Source: Minisyncoccota bacterium
Lineage (GTDB): Bacteria > Patescibacteriota > Minisyncoccia > Phycocordibacterales > SBAW01
Assembly: GCA_018060985.1 (NCBI GenBank)
Contig: JAGOUZ010000003.1
Coordinates: 1-47,355, forward strand
Direction: 5' to 3'
DNA length: 47,355 nt
Of this stretch, positions 16,715 through 23,597 are shown in pieces. Made by a program: the position numbers and the translations under genes. A model generated the notes under the pieces. The model was not told where the DNA came from. It was given only the letters and a program-made list of their open reading frames with translations, and made no database searches. Position 1 is the first letter of the stretch, and each line of letters begins with the position of its first letter.

Positions 16715-16882
16715 TTACTGCCCGTTTGTCTCCTCTGTCGAAGGTGTCGGCACTTCCTTGTTTGTTTCCATCAGAAGGAAGTACACACCACCAATCAGCA
16801 TGATGGCAACGATAATAATCACTCCCGCTATGGGCCCAACCCCGTGTTCTTGCTTCTGTTCTTCTTGGGGAGGGTTTTCCAT
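16715..16882 (-). CDS. 55-residue single-pass membrane protein
   Basis: A short gene between tig and ppa. The protein has a charged Gln/Glu-rich N-terminus (MENPPQEEQKQEHGVG), one transmembrane helix (GVIIIVAIMLIGGVYFLLM) and a polar Thr/Glu-rich tail. TACAAT (16889-16894, minus) lies exactly 6 nt before the ATG, the same leaderless geometry as neighbouring genes, which supports it being real. No family is recognised. Confidence 0.72.
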   Translation of the reverse strand: MENPPQEEQKQEHGVGPIAGVIIIVAIMLIGGVYFLLMETNKEVPTPSTEETNGQ

Positions 16883-16896
16883 ATTGCTATTGTAAC

Positions 16897-17433
16897 TTAC
16901 TTACCAAACTTATCCTTGTAGATCTCTATAGATTTTTTTACGGCTTCGATTGCTTCCGCCTTGCCTTTAACGCCGCGGATTTCTACAGGTGCAGGTTTAC
17001 CTTTAAGGAGTTTGTAGGTTTCAAAAAAGTGCTGGAACTCTTTAAGCGTGTGCTTATTGATGTCGCTAAGGTCTTGCACATCCTCCCAGCGCTTGTCTTC
17101 AACCGGTACAGCGATAACTTTGTAGTCAGACTCGTTTGAGTCGATCATTTCCATCACAGCAACTGGGCGAACTGCAACCAAAATACCCGGATGGAGTGCA
17201 TAGGTGCTAAGCACAATAACATCGAGCGGGTCGCCATCTTCCCACAACGTCTGTGGCGCAAAGCCATAGTCAAACGGAAATGCCGCGTCAGAGTAATTGG
17301 CGCGGTCGAGCTTGATCATGCCCGTATCTTTATCTACTTCGTATTTATTGTGTGAACCCTTGGGGATCTCAACAATAACGTTTATCTCATTTGGGACATT
17401 GCTTCCGAGCGGTACATCGTGCCACAAATTCAT
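16897..17433 (-). CDS. ppa: Inorganic pyrophosphatase
   Basis: A 178-residue family I soluble pyrophosphatase. The motifs are present: NVIVEIPKGSHNKYEVDK near the N-terminus, YPFDYG-like FPFDYGFAP, and DGDPLDVIVLS with the metal-binding aspartates. It hydrolyses PPi and so drives biosynthetic reactions. It begins 6 nt after the nusA stop and is probably co-transcribed with nusA. Confidence 0.97.
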   Translation of the reverse strand: MNLWHDVPLGSNVPNEINVIVEIPKGSHNKYEVDKDTGMIKLDRANYSDAAFPFDYGFAPQTLWEDGDPLDVIVLSTYALHPGILVAVRPVAVMEMIDSNESDYKVIAVPVEDKRWEDVQDLSDINKHTLKEFQHFFETYKLLKGKPAPVEIRGVKGKAEAIEAVKKSIEIYKDKFGK

Positions 17434-17439
17434 ATGAGT

Positions 17440-18627
17440 TTATTCTACTGTCTTTTCTTTTGCCTCGCCAGTCTCAGTTGCTTCTGCAACGGTTTCGCCT
17501 TTAACAGACTGGATGTCGATGCGCCAGCCGGTGAGCTTTGCAGCAAGGCGGACGTTCTGTCCACCGCGGCCGATAGCAAGACTCTGCTGGTCCTCGGCTA
17601 CTTTAATAGTTGCTTTGTGTTCTGTCTCATCAAGTTCTACTGAGGCAACACGTGCAGGGGAAAGTGCCTCTTCGATAAAGTGTTTTGTATCTTCAGACCA
17701 CTCTACGATGTCGATCTTCTCGCCACCGAGTTCGGAGGTAACGGTCGAGACGCGTACACCGCGCTGGCCAACGAGTGAACCAACCGGGTCAACGTGTGCA
17801 TCGGTTGATGCAACAGCAACTTTGGAGCGGGAACCAGCTTCGCGGGCGATTGCTTTAAAGACAACGGTGCCGTGTGCAGCTTCGGGCGCTTCCATTTCAA
17901 ACAATTTTGCGAGGAAGTTAGGGTGCGCGCGGGAGAGGCGGAGGTAAATGCCGCGAGGAGACTCTTCTACTTGGTAGAGGAGCGCGCGAATGCGCTCACC
18001 CTGGCGGTAGCGTTCGCCTGGAATTTGCTCTTCGTACGGCAAGATGCCGGTTGCGCGGCCAAGGTCGATATAAATATTGCCACGCTCCATGCGCTGCACC
18101 GTGCCAGACACGATGTCGCCCTGACGTTTACCAAACTCGGCAACGACAGAAACCTTTTCTGCCTCGCGGATCTTCTGGATAATTACTTGTTTTGCGGTTT
18201 GTGCAGCAATGCGGCCGTAATCGCCCTTAATTTCAAGCGGGAAGACAAGCTCCTGGCCCACCTCGGTGTCACGCTTTATAAGCTTCGCATCGGCAAGAAG
18301 GATGTGTTGCTCTGGGTTAAAGCGGGGAAGCTCAGCAATGGGGTTGCCCTCTGCATCAAGTTCAGGTTCTTTTTTTTCTTCTTCCTCTTCACCCTCTTCA
18401 ACAAAACGAACCGTGCTTTCATCCACAACTTCTTTTACCTGCACAAACTCCGGCGTACCGGTGTCCATGTCGAGGCGTGCGCGGATTATCTGCCCCTTTT
18501 TTGCATATTCTTTCTTATAGGCGGTCGCAAGGGCAGCCTCAATAGCCTCGATGACTTTTTCACGCGGAATACCACGCTCCTCTTCGAGCTCGCCCAAGAC
18601 CGAATTCATTACTTTTAGGTCAAACAT
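17440..18627 (-). CDS. nusA: Transcription termination/antitermination factor NusA
   Basis: A 395-residue NusA. An N-terminal RNA polymerase-binding domain is followed by S1 (GDIVSGTVQRMERGNIYIDLG) and two KH domains (DPVGSLVGQRGVRVSTVTSELG and SLAIGRGGQNVRLAAKLTGW). The N-terminal domain contains an acidic insertion of roughly 30 residues (EEGEEEEEKKEPELDAEG and following) that I do not expect in canonical NusA. The C-terminal acidic repeats of proteobacterial NusA are absent. The leader contains a terminator-like hairpin, suggesting autoregulation. Confidence 0.97.
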   Translation of the reverse strand: MFDLKVMNSVLGELEEERGIPREKVIEAIEAALATAYKKEYAKKGQIIRARLDMDTGTPEFVQVKEVVDESTVRFVEEGEEEEEKKEPELDAEGNPIAELPRFNPEQHILLADAKLIKRDTEVGQELVFPLEIKGDYGRIAAQTAKQVIIQKIREAEKVSVVAEFGKRQGDIVSGTVQRMERGNIYIDLGRATGILPYEEQIPGERYRQGERIRALLYQVEESPRGIYLRLSRAHPNFLAKLFEMEAPEAAHGTVVFKAIAREAGSRSKVAVASTDAHVDPVGSLVGQRGVRVSTVTSELGGEKIDIVEWSEDTKHFIEEALSPARVASVELDETEHKATIKVAEDQQSLAIGRGGQNVRLAAKLTGWRIDIQSVKGETVAEATETGEAKEKTVE

Positions 18628-18648
18628 GTGTGTTTTCTGTAGCCTTTT

Positions 18649-18676
18649 AAAAACCGAACCGCCCCTCGGGGCGGTT
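18649..18676 (-). promoter_or_regulatory. Terminator-like hairpin (attenuator) in the nusA leader
   Basis: In the nusA 5' UTR, AACCGCCCC pairs with GGGGCGGTT (18657-18676), followed by CGGTTTTT (minus strand). It lies between the promoter (18689-18717) and the ATG (18627), so it would have to be read through for nusA expression. Confidence 0.65.
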
Positions 18677-18688
18677 ACAGATACTCAT

Positions 18689-18717
18689 ACTATACTCTTC
18701 TGTTACAATAGAGTCAA
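18689..18717 (-). promoter_or_regulatory. Promoter of nusA, overlapping a divergent -10
   Basis: On the minus strand TTGACT (18712-18717), 17 bp, then TATAGT (18689-18694). A plus-strand TATACT (18691-18696) overlaps the same -10, and TACAAT (18704-18709) lies 8 nt before the divergent ATG at 18718. Confidence 0.75.
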
Positions 18718-20385
18718 ATGCAGGTGGATGACGTGGGGTTAGCAGATTTTTTGCTCTCATCGGGCGCTATATCGAGGCGCAGCTTAGACGAGGCGCTCTC
18801 ACAGTATGATGGGGGGCGAGAGTTGGGGAGTGCCCTAGTATCTCATGGGTACATAACCGACGACGATCTGCGCCGCGCTATTGCGGGCGTATTGGGGCTC
18901 CCATTCGTTACACTTAAGCGCGAAGACATAGATCCGGCCGCACTGTTGATAATCCCTGAGCCAATTGCGCGTAAGCACAACCTATTGGGTTACCGCATAA
19001 CAGGCGACAAGCTTGAGGTGGCACTGTTAAACCCCGACGATGCTCAGGTACTACAGAGCCTCAACCTTACCCACCCACCTTTACTGCGGGTTACTACCGA
19101 ACACACTATAAAACACGGTCTTTTGTACTACCAAAAGCTGCTTAAAGAGCAGTTTAGCAAGGTGTTAGAGAGTAGCGGCCACGCAGTAGAGGCGTTTTTG
19201 CACCATGTACTCCTTTCGAACGCCAATGGCGTACATATAGACCTAGGAACGGCAGGAACTATTGTGCGCTATCGCCTAGGGAGCGCGCTCCATGAGGCTA
19301 TGCGCTTACCGGTACACATAGGAGGTGCCCTTACGGAACGGTTAAAGCAGCTCGCCAAGCTTATGCCTACCTCGAGCACCCTCCAGGAAGGGCGATTTAA
19401 ATTTGAAAAGGACGGCGAGCGTCATGCGGTACACGTTTCCGCCCTCCCTACACTTGAGGGCGAGCGACTGGTTCTGCGTATAGCTCGCGAACATGAGGGT
19501 CATAGCGGATTTGCCCTACCCAGCTTGGGCCTCCATGGGGAAGCGCTTGAGCAGGTGCATAAGTTCGTTAATGAACGCGCTGGCCTGATACTCGTTGCAG
19601 GGCTAGAGGGCGGCGGCAAGACAACGGCGCTCTATACACTCATAGATCAGCTGCCCAGCCACTCACTTTCTATCGCTACCGTAGAGAAAAAGATTGAACA
19701 TAAGATCCCGCACGTAGCACAAACGCAAATTAAGCCCCAGCTAGGCCTTGGTGGAGCCGCAGCCCTACGTGCGGTACTGCGTACTAACCCAGACGTTGTA
19801 CTTATAGACTCGCTTTCTGATGCAGAAATGACTTCCTTGACCCTACGGGCGGCAAACATGGGCGTATTGGTTATGGCGGGCATAGAAGCGCCCTCGGCTA
19901 TTATGGCGATTGACCAGCTGCGCGCATGGGGTGCACAGCCTCAGCTCCTTGCCGCAACGCTGCGGGGCGTCATAGGAGTAGACGTTGCTGGGCGCCTTTG
20001 CCCACACGAGAGGGAAGACTACAGGCTCTCCCGGGCCGAAAGTGCCCCGCTAGAGCCCTTGGCCGACTTTGGCCGCGTGCTCAGTACTCTTAAAGAAGAA
20101 GGGGTGTTAGAGCAGGATAAGCCTTGGAAAGAGCTCCTATTCCCTAGGGCTACGGCCTGCGCTGAGTGCCAGGGGGGCTATATAGGTATAGTGGGGGTAC
20201 AGGAAGTGCTCCCTATAAACCAGACCATTAAAGATTTGATACTACAGGGCGCCCCTATACAAGATATAGAGGGGGTCGCAAGGAGGGAGGGGATGCTCAC
20301 TATAATAGAAGAGGGCTTGGTTAAGGCGGCCGAGGGAATCACTAGTATAGAGGAGGTTTTTCGCCTAGCTTCTGATAGGCAATAG
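18718..20385 (+). CDS. PilB/GspE-like secretion ATPase with degenerate motifs
   Basis: A 555-residue protein with the layout of a type IV pilus assembly ATPase. An N-terminal MshEN-like domain (residues 5-145) is followed by the ATPase core. The P-loop is GLEGGGKTTALY where PilB usually has GPTGSGKTTTLY, so GKT is kept. The Walker B region reads DVVLIDSLSDAEM where GEIRDxET is usual, losing the catalytic Glu and Arg. The Asp box is HIDLGTAGTIVRYR. Cysteines remain as RLCPH and CAECQGG. It may be a structural or weakly active paralogue. No other pilus gene is in the window. Confidence 0.85.
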   Translation: MQVDDVGLADFLLSSGAISRRSLDEALSQYDGGRELGSALVSHGYITDDDLRRAIAGVLGLPFVTLKREDIDPAALLIIPEPIARKHNLLGYRITGDKLEVALLNPDDAQVLQSLNLTHPPLLRVTTEHTIKHGLLYYQKLLKEQFSKVLESSGHAVEAFLHHVLLSNANGVHIDLGTAGTIVRYRLGSALHEAMRLPVHIGGALTERLKQLAKLMPTSSTLQEGRFKFEKDGERHAVHVSALPTLEGERLVLRIAREHEGHSGFALPSLGLHGEALEQVHKFVNERAGLILVAGLEGGGKTTALYTLIDQLPSHSLSIATVEKKIEHKIPHVAQTQIKPQLGLGGAAALRAVLRTNPDVVLIDSLSDAEMTSLTLRAANMGVLVMAGIEAPSAIMAIDQLRAWGAQPQLLAATLRGVIGVDVAGRLCPHEREDYRLSRAESAPLEPLADFGRVLSTLKEEGVLEQDKPWKELLFPRATACAECQGGYIGIVGVQEVLPINQTIKDLILQGAPIQDIEGVARREGMLTIIEEGLVKAAEGITSIEEVFRLASDRQ

Positions 20386-20444
20386 GCATCTCGGCGAAAT
20401 ATCTATATTTTAAGCCATATTCTGGCGACACATAGCCCATATAC

Positions 20445-20473
20445 TTGACAAATGTCAAGGATGGGAGTATAAT
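20445..20473 (+). promoter_or_regulatory. Perfect consensus promoter with overlapping operator-like palindrome
   Basis: TTGACA (20445-20450), exactly 17 bp, then TATAAT (20468-20473). The inverted repeat TTGACA-AA-TGTCAA (20445-20458) begins at the -35 and could bind a repressor dimer. It is the best match to the sigma-70 consensus seen in the window and faces the accessory island. Confidence 0.85.
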
Positions 20474-20479
20474 ATACGG

Positions 20480-20619
20480 GTACGCTTGAAATAGGTAAGG
20501 GTAAGCAGCTTTTAGAGGAGGCGGCACACCAGATCACACTATATATAGCCCTTGGGCTCTATATATGAGGCGATTGGGGAGCACTTCTTTAAGAGGAGTA
20601 CTGCCCAGTCGCCTTTTTT
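20480..20619 (+). ncRNA. Putative ~140-nt non-coding RNA or attenuated leader of the island
   Basis: It would begin about 7 nt after the consensus promoter. There is no convincing reading frame. A strong Shine-Dalgarno-like AGAGGAGG near 20512-20522 has no start codon behind it. An AU-rich hairpin pairs ATATATAG (20541-20548) with CTATATAT (20559-20566). A long terminator hairpin (20568-20614) pairs AGGCGATTGGG with CCCAGTCGCCT, contains an inner 7-bp stem and ends in six T. It may be a stand-alone sRNA or a leader that gates transcription into the genes that follow. I could not match it to SRP, 6S or RNase P RNA. Confidence 0.6.
20568..20619 (+). terminator. Intrinsic terminator of the putative ncRNA
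   Basis: An 11-bp outer stem with one G-T pair, an inner stem, then TTTTTT at 20614-20619. Between here and 20866 lie two more hairpins (GACAT...ATGTC around 20632-20672, and CGCTACGAC...GTCGTTGAGCG) and no convincing gene. Confidence 0.85.
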
Positions 20620-20866
20620 AGTCCAGTTGGGACATATTGTGAAGAAGAGCTTCTTCTCAACAATGTCCTCGCTACGACAGAATGTGTAGTCGTTGAGCGA
20701 AGATGGTCTCTGACAACAGAATAGCAATTAGGAACAAAGTGAAAAAACTGCTCGTAAGAGCGATCACCATGTTGTTCTTCGTTGCCGGACTGACCCCACC
20801 TGGGTTGGTACGGTACGAAGCACCGCATACCGCGTGTGCTGTAAGTTCCAACAGGAGGGAAGTACA

Positions 20867-21142
20867 ATGTTCAATCTCTTTGTTCGTTTTTTCGGTCATG
20901 GTCTGGTCCAGCTCGTGCTCGGCGTCACGCTTGTCGTCGTCGGTGTCAACGTCGCGTTTGCGGCGGAAGACGAAAACCCGACGACGATCGAAGAAGCGAT
21001 GGAGCGTCTTGCCAAAGAACGGCTCGCCGCCTCCGCCGACGCATTAAGAGATCTTTCGTTCTGCAAGAAGTTCCTCGGGCCCGAAGGAAACTGCTCGCAC
21101 GAGCAGGAAGCTTTTCTGGAGGCTATCGAACAGCAGCAGTGA
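20867..21142 (+). CDS. Small secreted protein, island gene 1
   Basis: A 91-residue protein starting at the ATG that follows ACAGGAGGG by 8 nt. Residues 1-32 form a signal peptide (FVRFFGHGLVQLVLGVTLVV then GVNVAFA, with cleavage expected before AEDENP). The mature part is about 60 residues, acidic, helical and with two cysteines (LSFCKKFLGPEGNCSHEQ). No family is recognised. It is the first gene after the ncRNA terminator. The stop is followed within 8 nt by the first double-hairpin module. Confidence 0.7.
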   Translation: MFNLFVRFFGHGLVQLVLGVTLVVVGVNVAFAAEDENPTTIEEAMERLAKERLAASADALRDLSFCKKFLGPEGNCSHEQEAFLEAIEQQQ

Positions 21143-21150
21143 AGTATCTC

Positions 21151-21210
21151 GGCGGTCGCAAATGACCGCCGCCCATTCAAGTTTTTGGACAGTCGAAAAT
21201 TTGAACGGGC
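21151..21210 (+). promoter_or_regulatory. Double-hairpin module 1 (between island genes 1 and 2)
   Basis: Hairpin 1: GGCGGTC (21151-21157) with GACCGCC (21164-21170). Hairpin 2: GCCC-A-TTCAA (21171-21180) with TTGAA-C-GGGC (21201-21210), a single A/C mismatch, and an inner TTTT/AAAA. No T tract follows either hairpin. Confidence 0.75.
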
Positions 21211-21246
21211 CACAAGGCTCGAATGTTCACACAAAAGGAGGGCCAA

Positions 21247-21537
21247 ATGGCCACGTTCAACGAATTGGAAGAAAGGGCGGTCGCTGAAATCGCGACTGCA
21301 CTCAAGAAGAAATCGCCGCAGATGTCAGACGGACGTGCTGCAAAGCGTGCTCGTGAAGACCTCTCCTTTGCCATTGAACAGGCAAAGAAAATAGTGGCGG
21401 TCAAACTGGAAGTGGAGCGCAGGGCTGGGGGAAAATTTTCCCCAGAACAAATTTTGTTCTTTTTCGATACCCGTGGGGTTTCGAAGGAAACCTCTACTGC
21501 GCTTGCGGTGGAGATGATCGAGGAGTTGCGCGGGTGA
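21247..21537 (+). CDS. Small helical protein, island gene 2 (paralogue of 15396)
   Basis: A 96-residue protein with the ribosome binding site AAAGGAGGG 5 nt before the ATG. It is predicted helical, with no signal peptide. Residues around RAAKRAREDLSFAIEQA and LFFFDTRGVSKE align with the 71-residue protein at 15396, so a small gene family is present at two separate loci. It is 25 residues longer, with a longer N-terminus and central loop. Function unknown. Confidence 0.7.
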   Translation: MATFNELEERAVAEIATALKKKSPQMSDGRAAKRAREDLSFAIEQAKKIVAVKLEVERRAGGKFSPEQILFFFDTRGVSKETSTALAVEMIEELRG

Positions 21538-21548
21538 CTGCGCAGCTC

Positions 21549-21623
21549 GGGTTTTGAGCGAAACCCTTACAAAATAAATCGCTCCCTATCCAAACGCTTA
21601 AATACGTTGAGCGTTTAGATAGG
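21549..21623 (+). promoter_or_regulatory. Double-hairpin module 2 (between island genes 2 and 3)
   Basis: Hairpin 1: GGGTTT (21549-21554) with AAACCC (21561-21566). Hairpin 2: CCTATC-C-AAACGCT (21585-21598) with AGCGTTT-A-GATAGG (21610-21623), a 13-bp stem with one C/A mismatch. Confidence 0.75.
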
Positions 21624-21658
21624 ACTACAAGCGGTGTGGTCCAGATACGGAGGAGAGG

Positions 21659-21871
21659 ATGGCATTGTTCGTTGATGAAGAGCCGCTGTCGTCGAAAGAC
21701 GATGCAGCTACGTTCTTCGACCGAGCGGCGGATGCGGCTCGGCTCGGAATGCTCAAAGAGGCGATCAATTTCGCCAATTTGGGAACCGCGCTCCTGCTCA
21801 GGCAGGAAGAGCGCGCCGGGAATGGCCCGCAAGTCGTCGTGTGGCCCGAAAGAAAGATCACGCAAGCGTGA
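21659..21871 (+). CDS. Small helical protein, island gene 3
   Basis: A 70-residue protein with a ribosome binding site (CGGAGGAGAGG) just before the ATG. The middle (DRAADAARLGMLKEAINFAN) is strongly helical and resembles a single TPR-like hairpin, but one repeat is too little to assign a fold. No signal peptide or membrane helix is seen. It lies between modules 2 and 3. Confidence 0.65.
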   Translation: MALFVDEEPLSSKDDAATFFDRAADAARLGMLKEAINFANLGTALLLRQEERAGNGPQVVVWPERKITQA

Positions 21872-21875
21872 ATGA

Positions 21876-21949
21876 GGGGCGTCTCTTAGTAGACGCCCCC
21901 TGACTTTAGCTTCTAAGGTGACCTCTACACTTTGGAAGCTCAAGTCAGG
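21876..21949 (+). promoter_or_regulatory. Double-hairpin module 3 (between island genes 3 and 4)
   Basis: Hairpin 1: GGGGCGTCT (21876-21884) with AGACGCCCC (21891-21899). Hairpin 2: CCTGACTT-T-AGCTTC (21899-21913) with GAAGCT-C-AAGTCAGG (21935-21949), a single T/C mismatch. The two hairpins share base 21899. Confidence 0.78.
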
Positions 21950-21986
21950 AACAATAGTGTTTCTGAAATTCGTTGAGGAGGTGACC

Positions 21987-22406
21987 GTGCGTCAGTTTAC
22001 CGATATGAACGGTCATCTCTTCGAAGAGGTGACCTTGGGCGTGTGCCTCGTTGAGTATCACGGATACCTGACCTGGCAGAAGGCAGCAGAGCAGGTGCGC
22101 ACGCATCAGCCTTGCACCCATCGCCCGGCCGCACGGCGCCTCCATGCGGAGGTTGCAAAGCGGTTTGGAAAGTGTGCGTCGGCAGTGAAGTTCTACACTG
22201 CCGTGCACTCGCCCCTGGACATGTTCCATGGGGTGGACTGCTTCTTTGAATTCCGTGGAGTAATGGTGACTATCGACGTTACCATCAACCCAGGAAAGAA
22301 CTCTGGGCGGGCAGATGTGGTCGTCCAGGCGGACGACTTCGAAAACCTACCCGTGTTGGCGGCACGCATCAGCGGCGTGTTTGCCGAAAAGATCCGGAGA
22401 GGGTGA
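21987..22406 (+). CDS. Unknown protein, island gene 4
   Basis: A 139-residue protein. I chose the GTG at 21987 because a strong Shine-Dalgarno (GAGGAGGTGA) precedes it; an ATG at 21918 in frame falls inside hairpin 2 of module 3. The C-terminal half (MFHGVDCFFEFRGVMVTIDV followed by TINPGK) has the D...E...D.T..K spacing reminiscent of PD-(D/E)XK nucleases, but this is only suggestive. Three cysteines are present. The next gene starts 4 nt after its stop, the only tightly coupled pair in the island. Confidence 0.65.
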   Translation: MRQFTDMNGHLFEEVTLGVCLVEYHGYLTWQKAAEQVRTHQPCTHRPAARRLHAEVAKRFGKCASAVKFYTAVHSPLDMFHGVDCFFEFRGVMVTIDVTINPGKNSGRADVVVQADDFENLPVLAARISGVFAEKIRRG

Positions 22407-22410
22407 GCCA

Positions 22411-22662
22411 ATGAGTACCATCAAAAGCCCGCCTCGACCGATGCACTACTTCTTCCGATGTGCTACCTGCGATACCTACCTCGTGTCGGAAGAAACTGCA
22501 AAAAAGTTCCTTACGAGTAGACTACAGAAAAGGCTCGACGAGAGTATCCGCGAGGGAGCACACGGAGCAATCCTGACCTTCCATAATGGATGCCCGAACT
22601 GCACGCCTGACAACAAGGCGGCAGAGATCAAACTGTCGGCGCTTATGCCGAAAATAAACTGA
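22411..22662 (+). CDS. Small zinc-ribbon-like protein, island gene 5
   Basis: An 83-residue protein. Two CxxC pairs, FRCATCDTY near residue 17 and NGCPNCTPD near residue 67, are spaced as in a zinc ribbon interrupted by a helical insert (ETAKKFLTSRLQKRLDESIR). A ribosome binding site overlaps the stop of gene 4 (GGAGAGGGTGA). The ribbon suggests nucleic-acid or protein binding. Function unknown. Confidence 0.7.
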   Translation: MSTIKSPPRPMHYFFRCATCDTYLVSEETAKKFLTSRLQKRLDESIREGAHGAILTFHNGCPNCTPDNKAAEIKLSALMPKIN

Positions 22663-22723
22663 GGCGTCTCAAGTAGACGTCTCTCCCTTAAAGCACTTAA
22701 AAATTATTTGAGTGTTTCAAGGG
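22661..22723 (+). promoter_or_regulatory. Double-hairpin module 4 (between island genes 5 and 6)
   Basis: Hairpin 1: GAGGCGTCT (22661-22669) with AGACGTCTC (22675-22683). Hairpin 2: CCCTT-A-AAGCACT (22685-22697) with AGTGTTT-C-AAGGG (22711-22723), one A/C mismatch. Hairpin 1 begins inside the stop codon region of gene 5. Confidence 0.75.
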
Positions 22724-22728
22724 GACCT

Positions 22729-23100
22729 ATGGTGGGGACCAAGTCGAGCATGGTGCTCGGCGTATTGAAAGAGGACGACTTGAACATGCAGGAACACGTT
22801 TTGGTTCTGAATGGCAACGGATTCATGGCACTCCAGCGGATCGCCGCTCCGGAGCGCGAGGGCGGTCTCGACATCCTCCGTCCGGTGTCGGCCGGCAAGA
22901 CCCAGGAGGTCGTGGATGAGCTCAGCCACACCATCGACGGCATCGTTGCCAGCAAGAACAAGGACGGACGTGCCGACTTCGCCAAGATGCGGACGCCGGC
23001 CGGTTTCTTCCGGAGCACGTTGGGCTACGTCGCCTCGAGTTCGGGCGGCGGACAGTGGGGCACCACGAACCGGCGTGCCGCCGGTCGCGGCTGGAGCTAG
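22729..23100 (+). CDS. Unknown protein, island gene 6
   Basis: 123 residues from the ATG at 22729; in-frame ATGs at 22750 and 22786 are also possible, and the last, preceded by AAAGAGGA, would give 104 residues. The protein has no membrane helix. It ends in a Gly/Ser/Arg-rich tail (GYVASSSGGGQWGTTNRRAA) that looks flexible. Part of it (LDILRPVSAGKTQEVVDELS) is helical. No family is recognised. Base composition is visibly GC-rich compared with nearby housekeeping genes. Confidence 0.62.
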   Translation: MVGTKSSMVLGVLKEDDLNMQEHVLVLNGNGFMALQRIAAPEREGGLDILRPVSAGKTQEVVDELSHTIDGIVASKNKDGRADFAKMRTPAGFFRSTLGYVASSSGGGQWGTTNRRAAGRGWS

Positions 23101-23148
23101 CGGGGCTCAGGGAGATACAACAACTCCTTAACAATTTGTTGTTCAACA

Positions 23149-23220
23149 GGTGGCAACGTAAGTTGCCGCCCCTTTCAAACACTTGATCCATCCTCTATAC
23201 GATCGAGTGTTTAAAAGGGG
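23149..23220 (+). promoter_or_regulatory. Double-hairpin module 5 (between island genes 6 and 7)
   Basis: Hairpin 1: GGTGGCAAC (23149-23157) with GTTGCCGCC (23162-23170). Hairpin 2: CCCCTTT-C-AAACACTTGATC (23169-23188) with GATCGAGTGTTT-A-AAAGGGG (23201-23220). The two share bases 23169-23170, so they cannot both be fully formed. AGTAG follows directly, as in modules 6 and 7. Confidence 0.82.
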
Positions 23221-23266
23221 AGTAGCGCGATGCGAAACCCATTCACCCAAAAAAAGGAGAAGTGAC

Positions 23267-23581
23267 ATGACCGGAACTGCGCTGATGTCGCCCAAAGACC
23301 AGTTCATGCTGGGGTGGGTGGCCGCTGCACATCTGCAAGGCAGAGGTGACCGTAAATATCCCGACGTGTTCTCTTGGAGCGCGAGGGGGTGGTTCGGCGG
23401 AGGCCTCTCCTCCATGAACGATGCCGATGAGGCGTGTCGGAATCCTGACGAGGTGTGGAAGCGCGTGTCGGCGGCAGACGAGATCGTCCTCAAAGCCGAC
23501 AAAGGGCAACACCAGCACTACGTGAACAACGTCCTTCTGTGGAAAGTGGCATTCAACGAGTGGCCTCCACAGCCACACTAG
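23267..23581 (+). CDS. Unknown protein, island gene 7
   Basis: A 104-residue protein with ribosome binding site AAAAGGAGAAGTG before the ATG; an upstream in-frame extension runs through module 5 and is rejected. It is rich in Trp, Gly and His (WSARGWFGGGLSSM and KADKGQHQHYVNNV). It has no signal peptide or membrane helix. Function unknown. Confidence 0.65.
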   Translation: MTGTALMSPKDQFMLGWVAAAHLQGRGDRKYPDVFSWSARGWFGGGLSSMNDADEACRNPDEVWKRVSAADEIVLKADKGQHQHYVNNVLLWKVAFNEWPPQPH

Positions 23582-23597
23582 TCCGATAAGGACTTCT

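Noticed and set aside
17872-18618. 248-codon plus-strand frame inside nusA
   Set aside because: It is antisense to a clear nusA gene, has no start signal, and its composition (Phe/Leu-rich) is typical of a complementary-strand frame.
20480-20619. SRP (4.5S) RNA
   Set aside because: AGGTAAGGGTAAGCAGC recalls the SRP domain IV loop, but the GGAA tetraloop and matching stem are missing.
20703-21047. Reading frame of 114 codons overlapping island gene 1
   Set aside because: It overlaps the well-supported gene at 20867 in another frame, becomes Arg/Ser-rich as expected of a shadow frame, and has no ribosome binding site.
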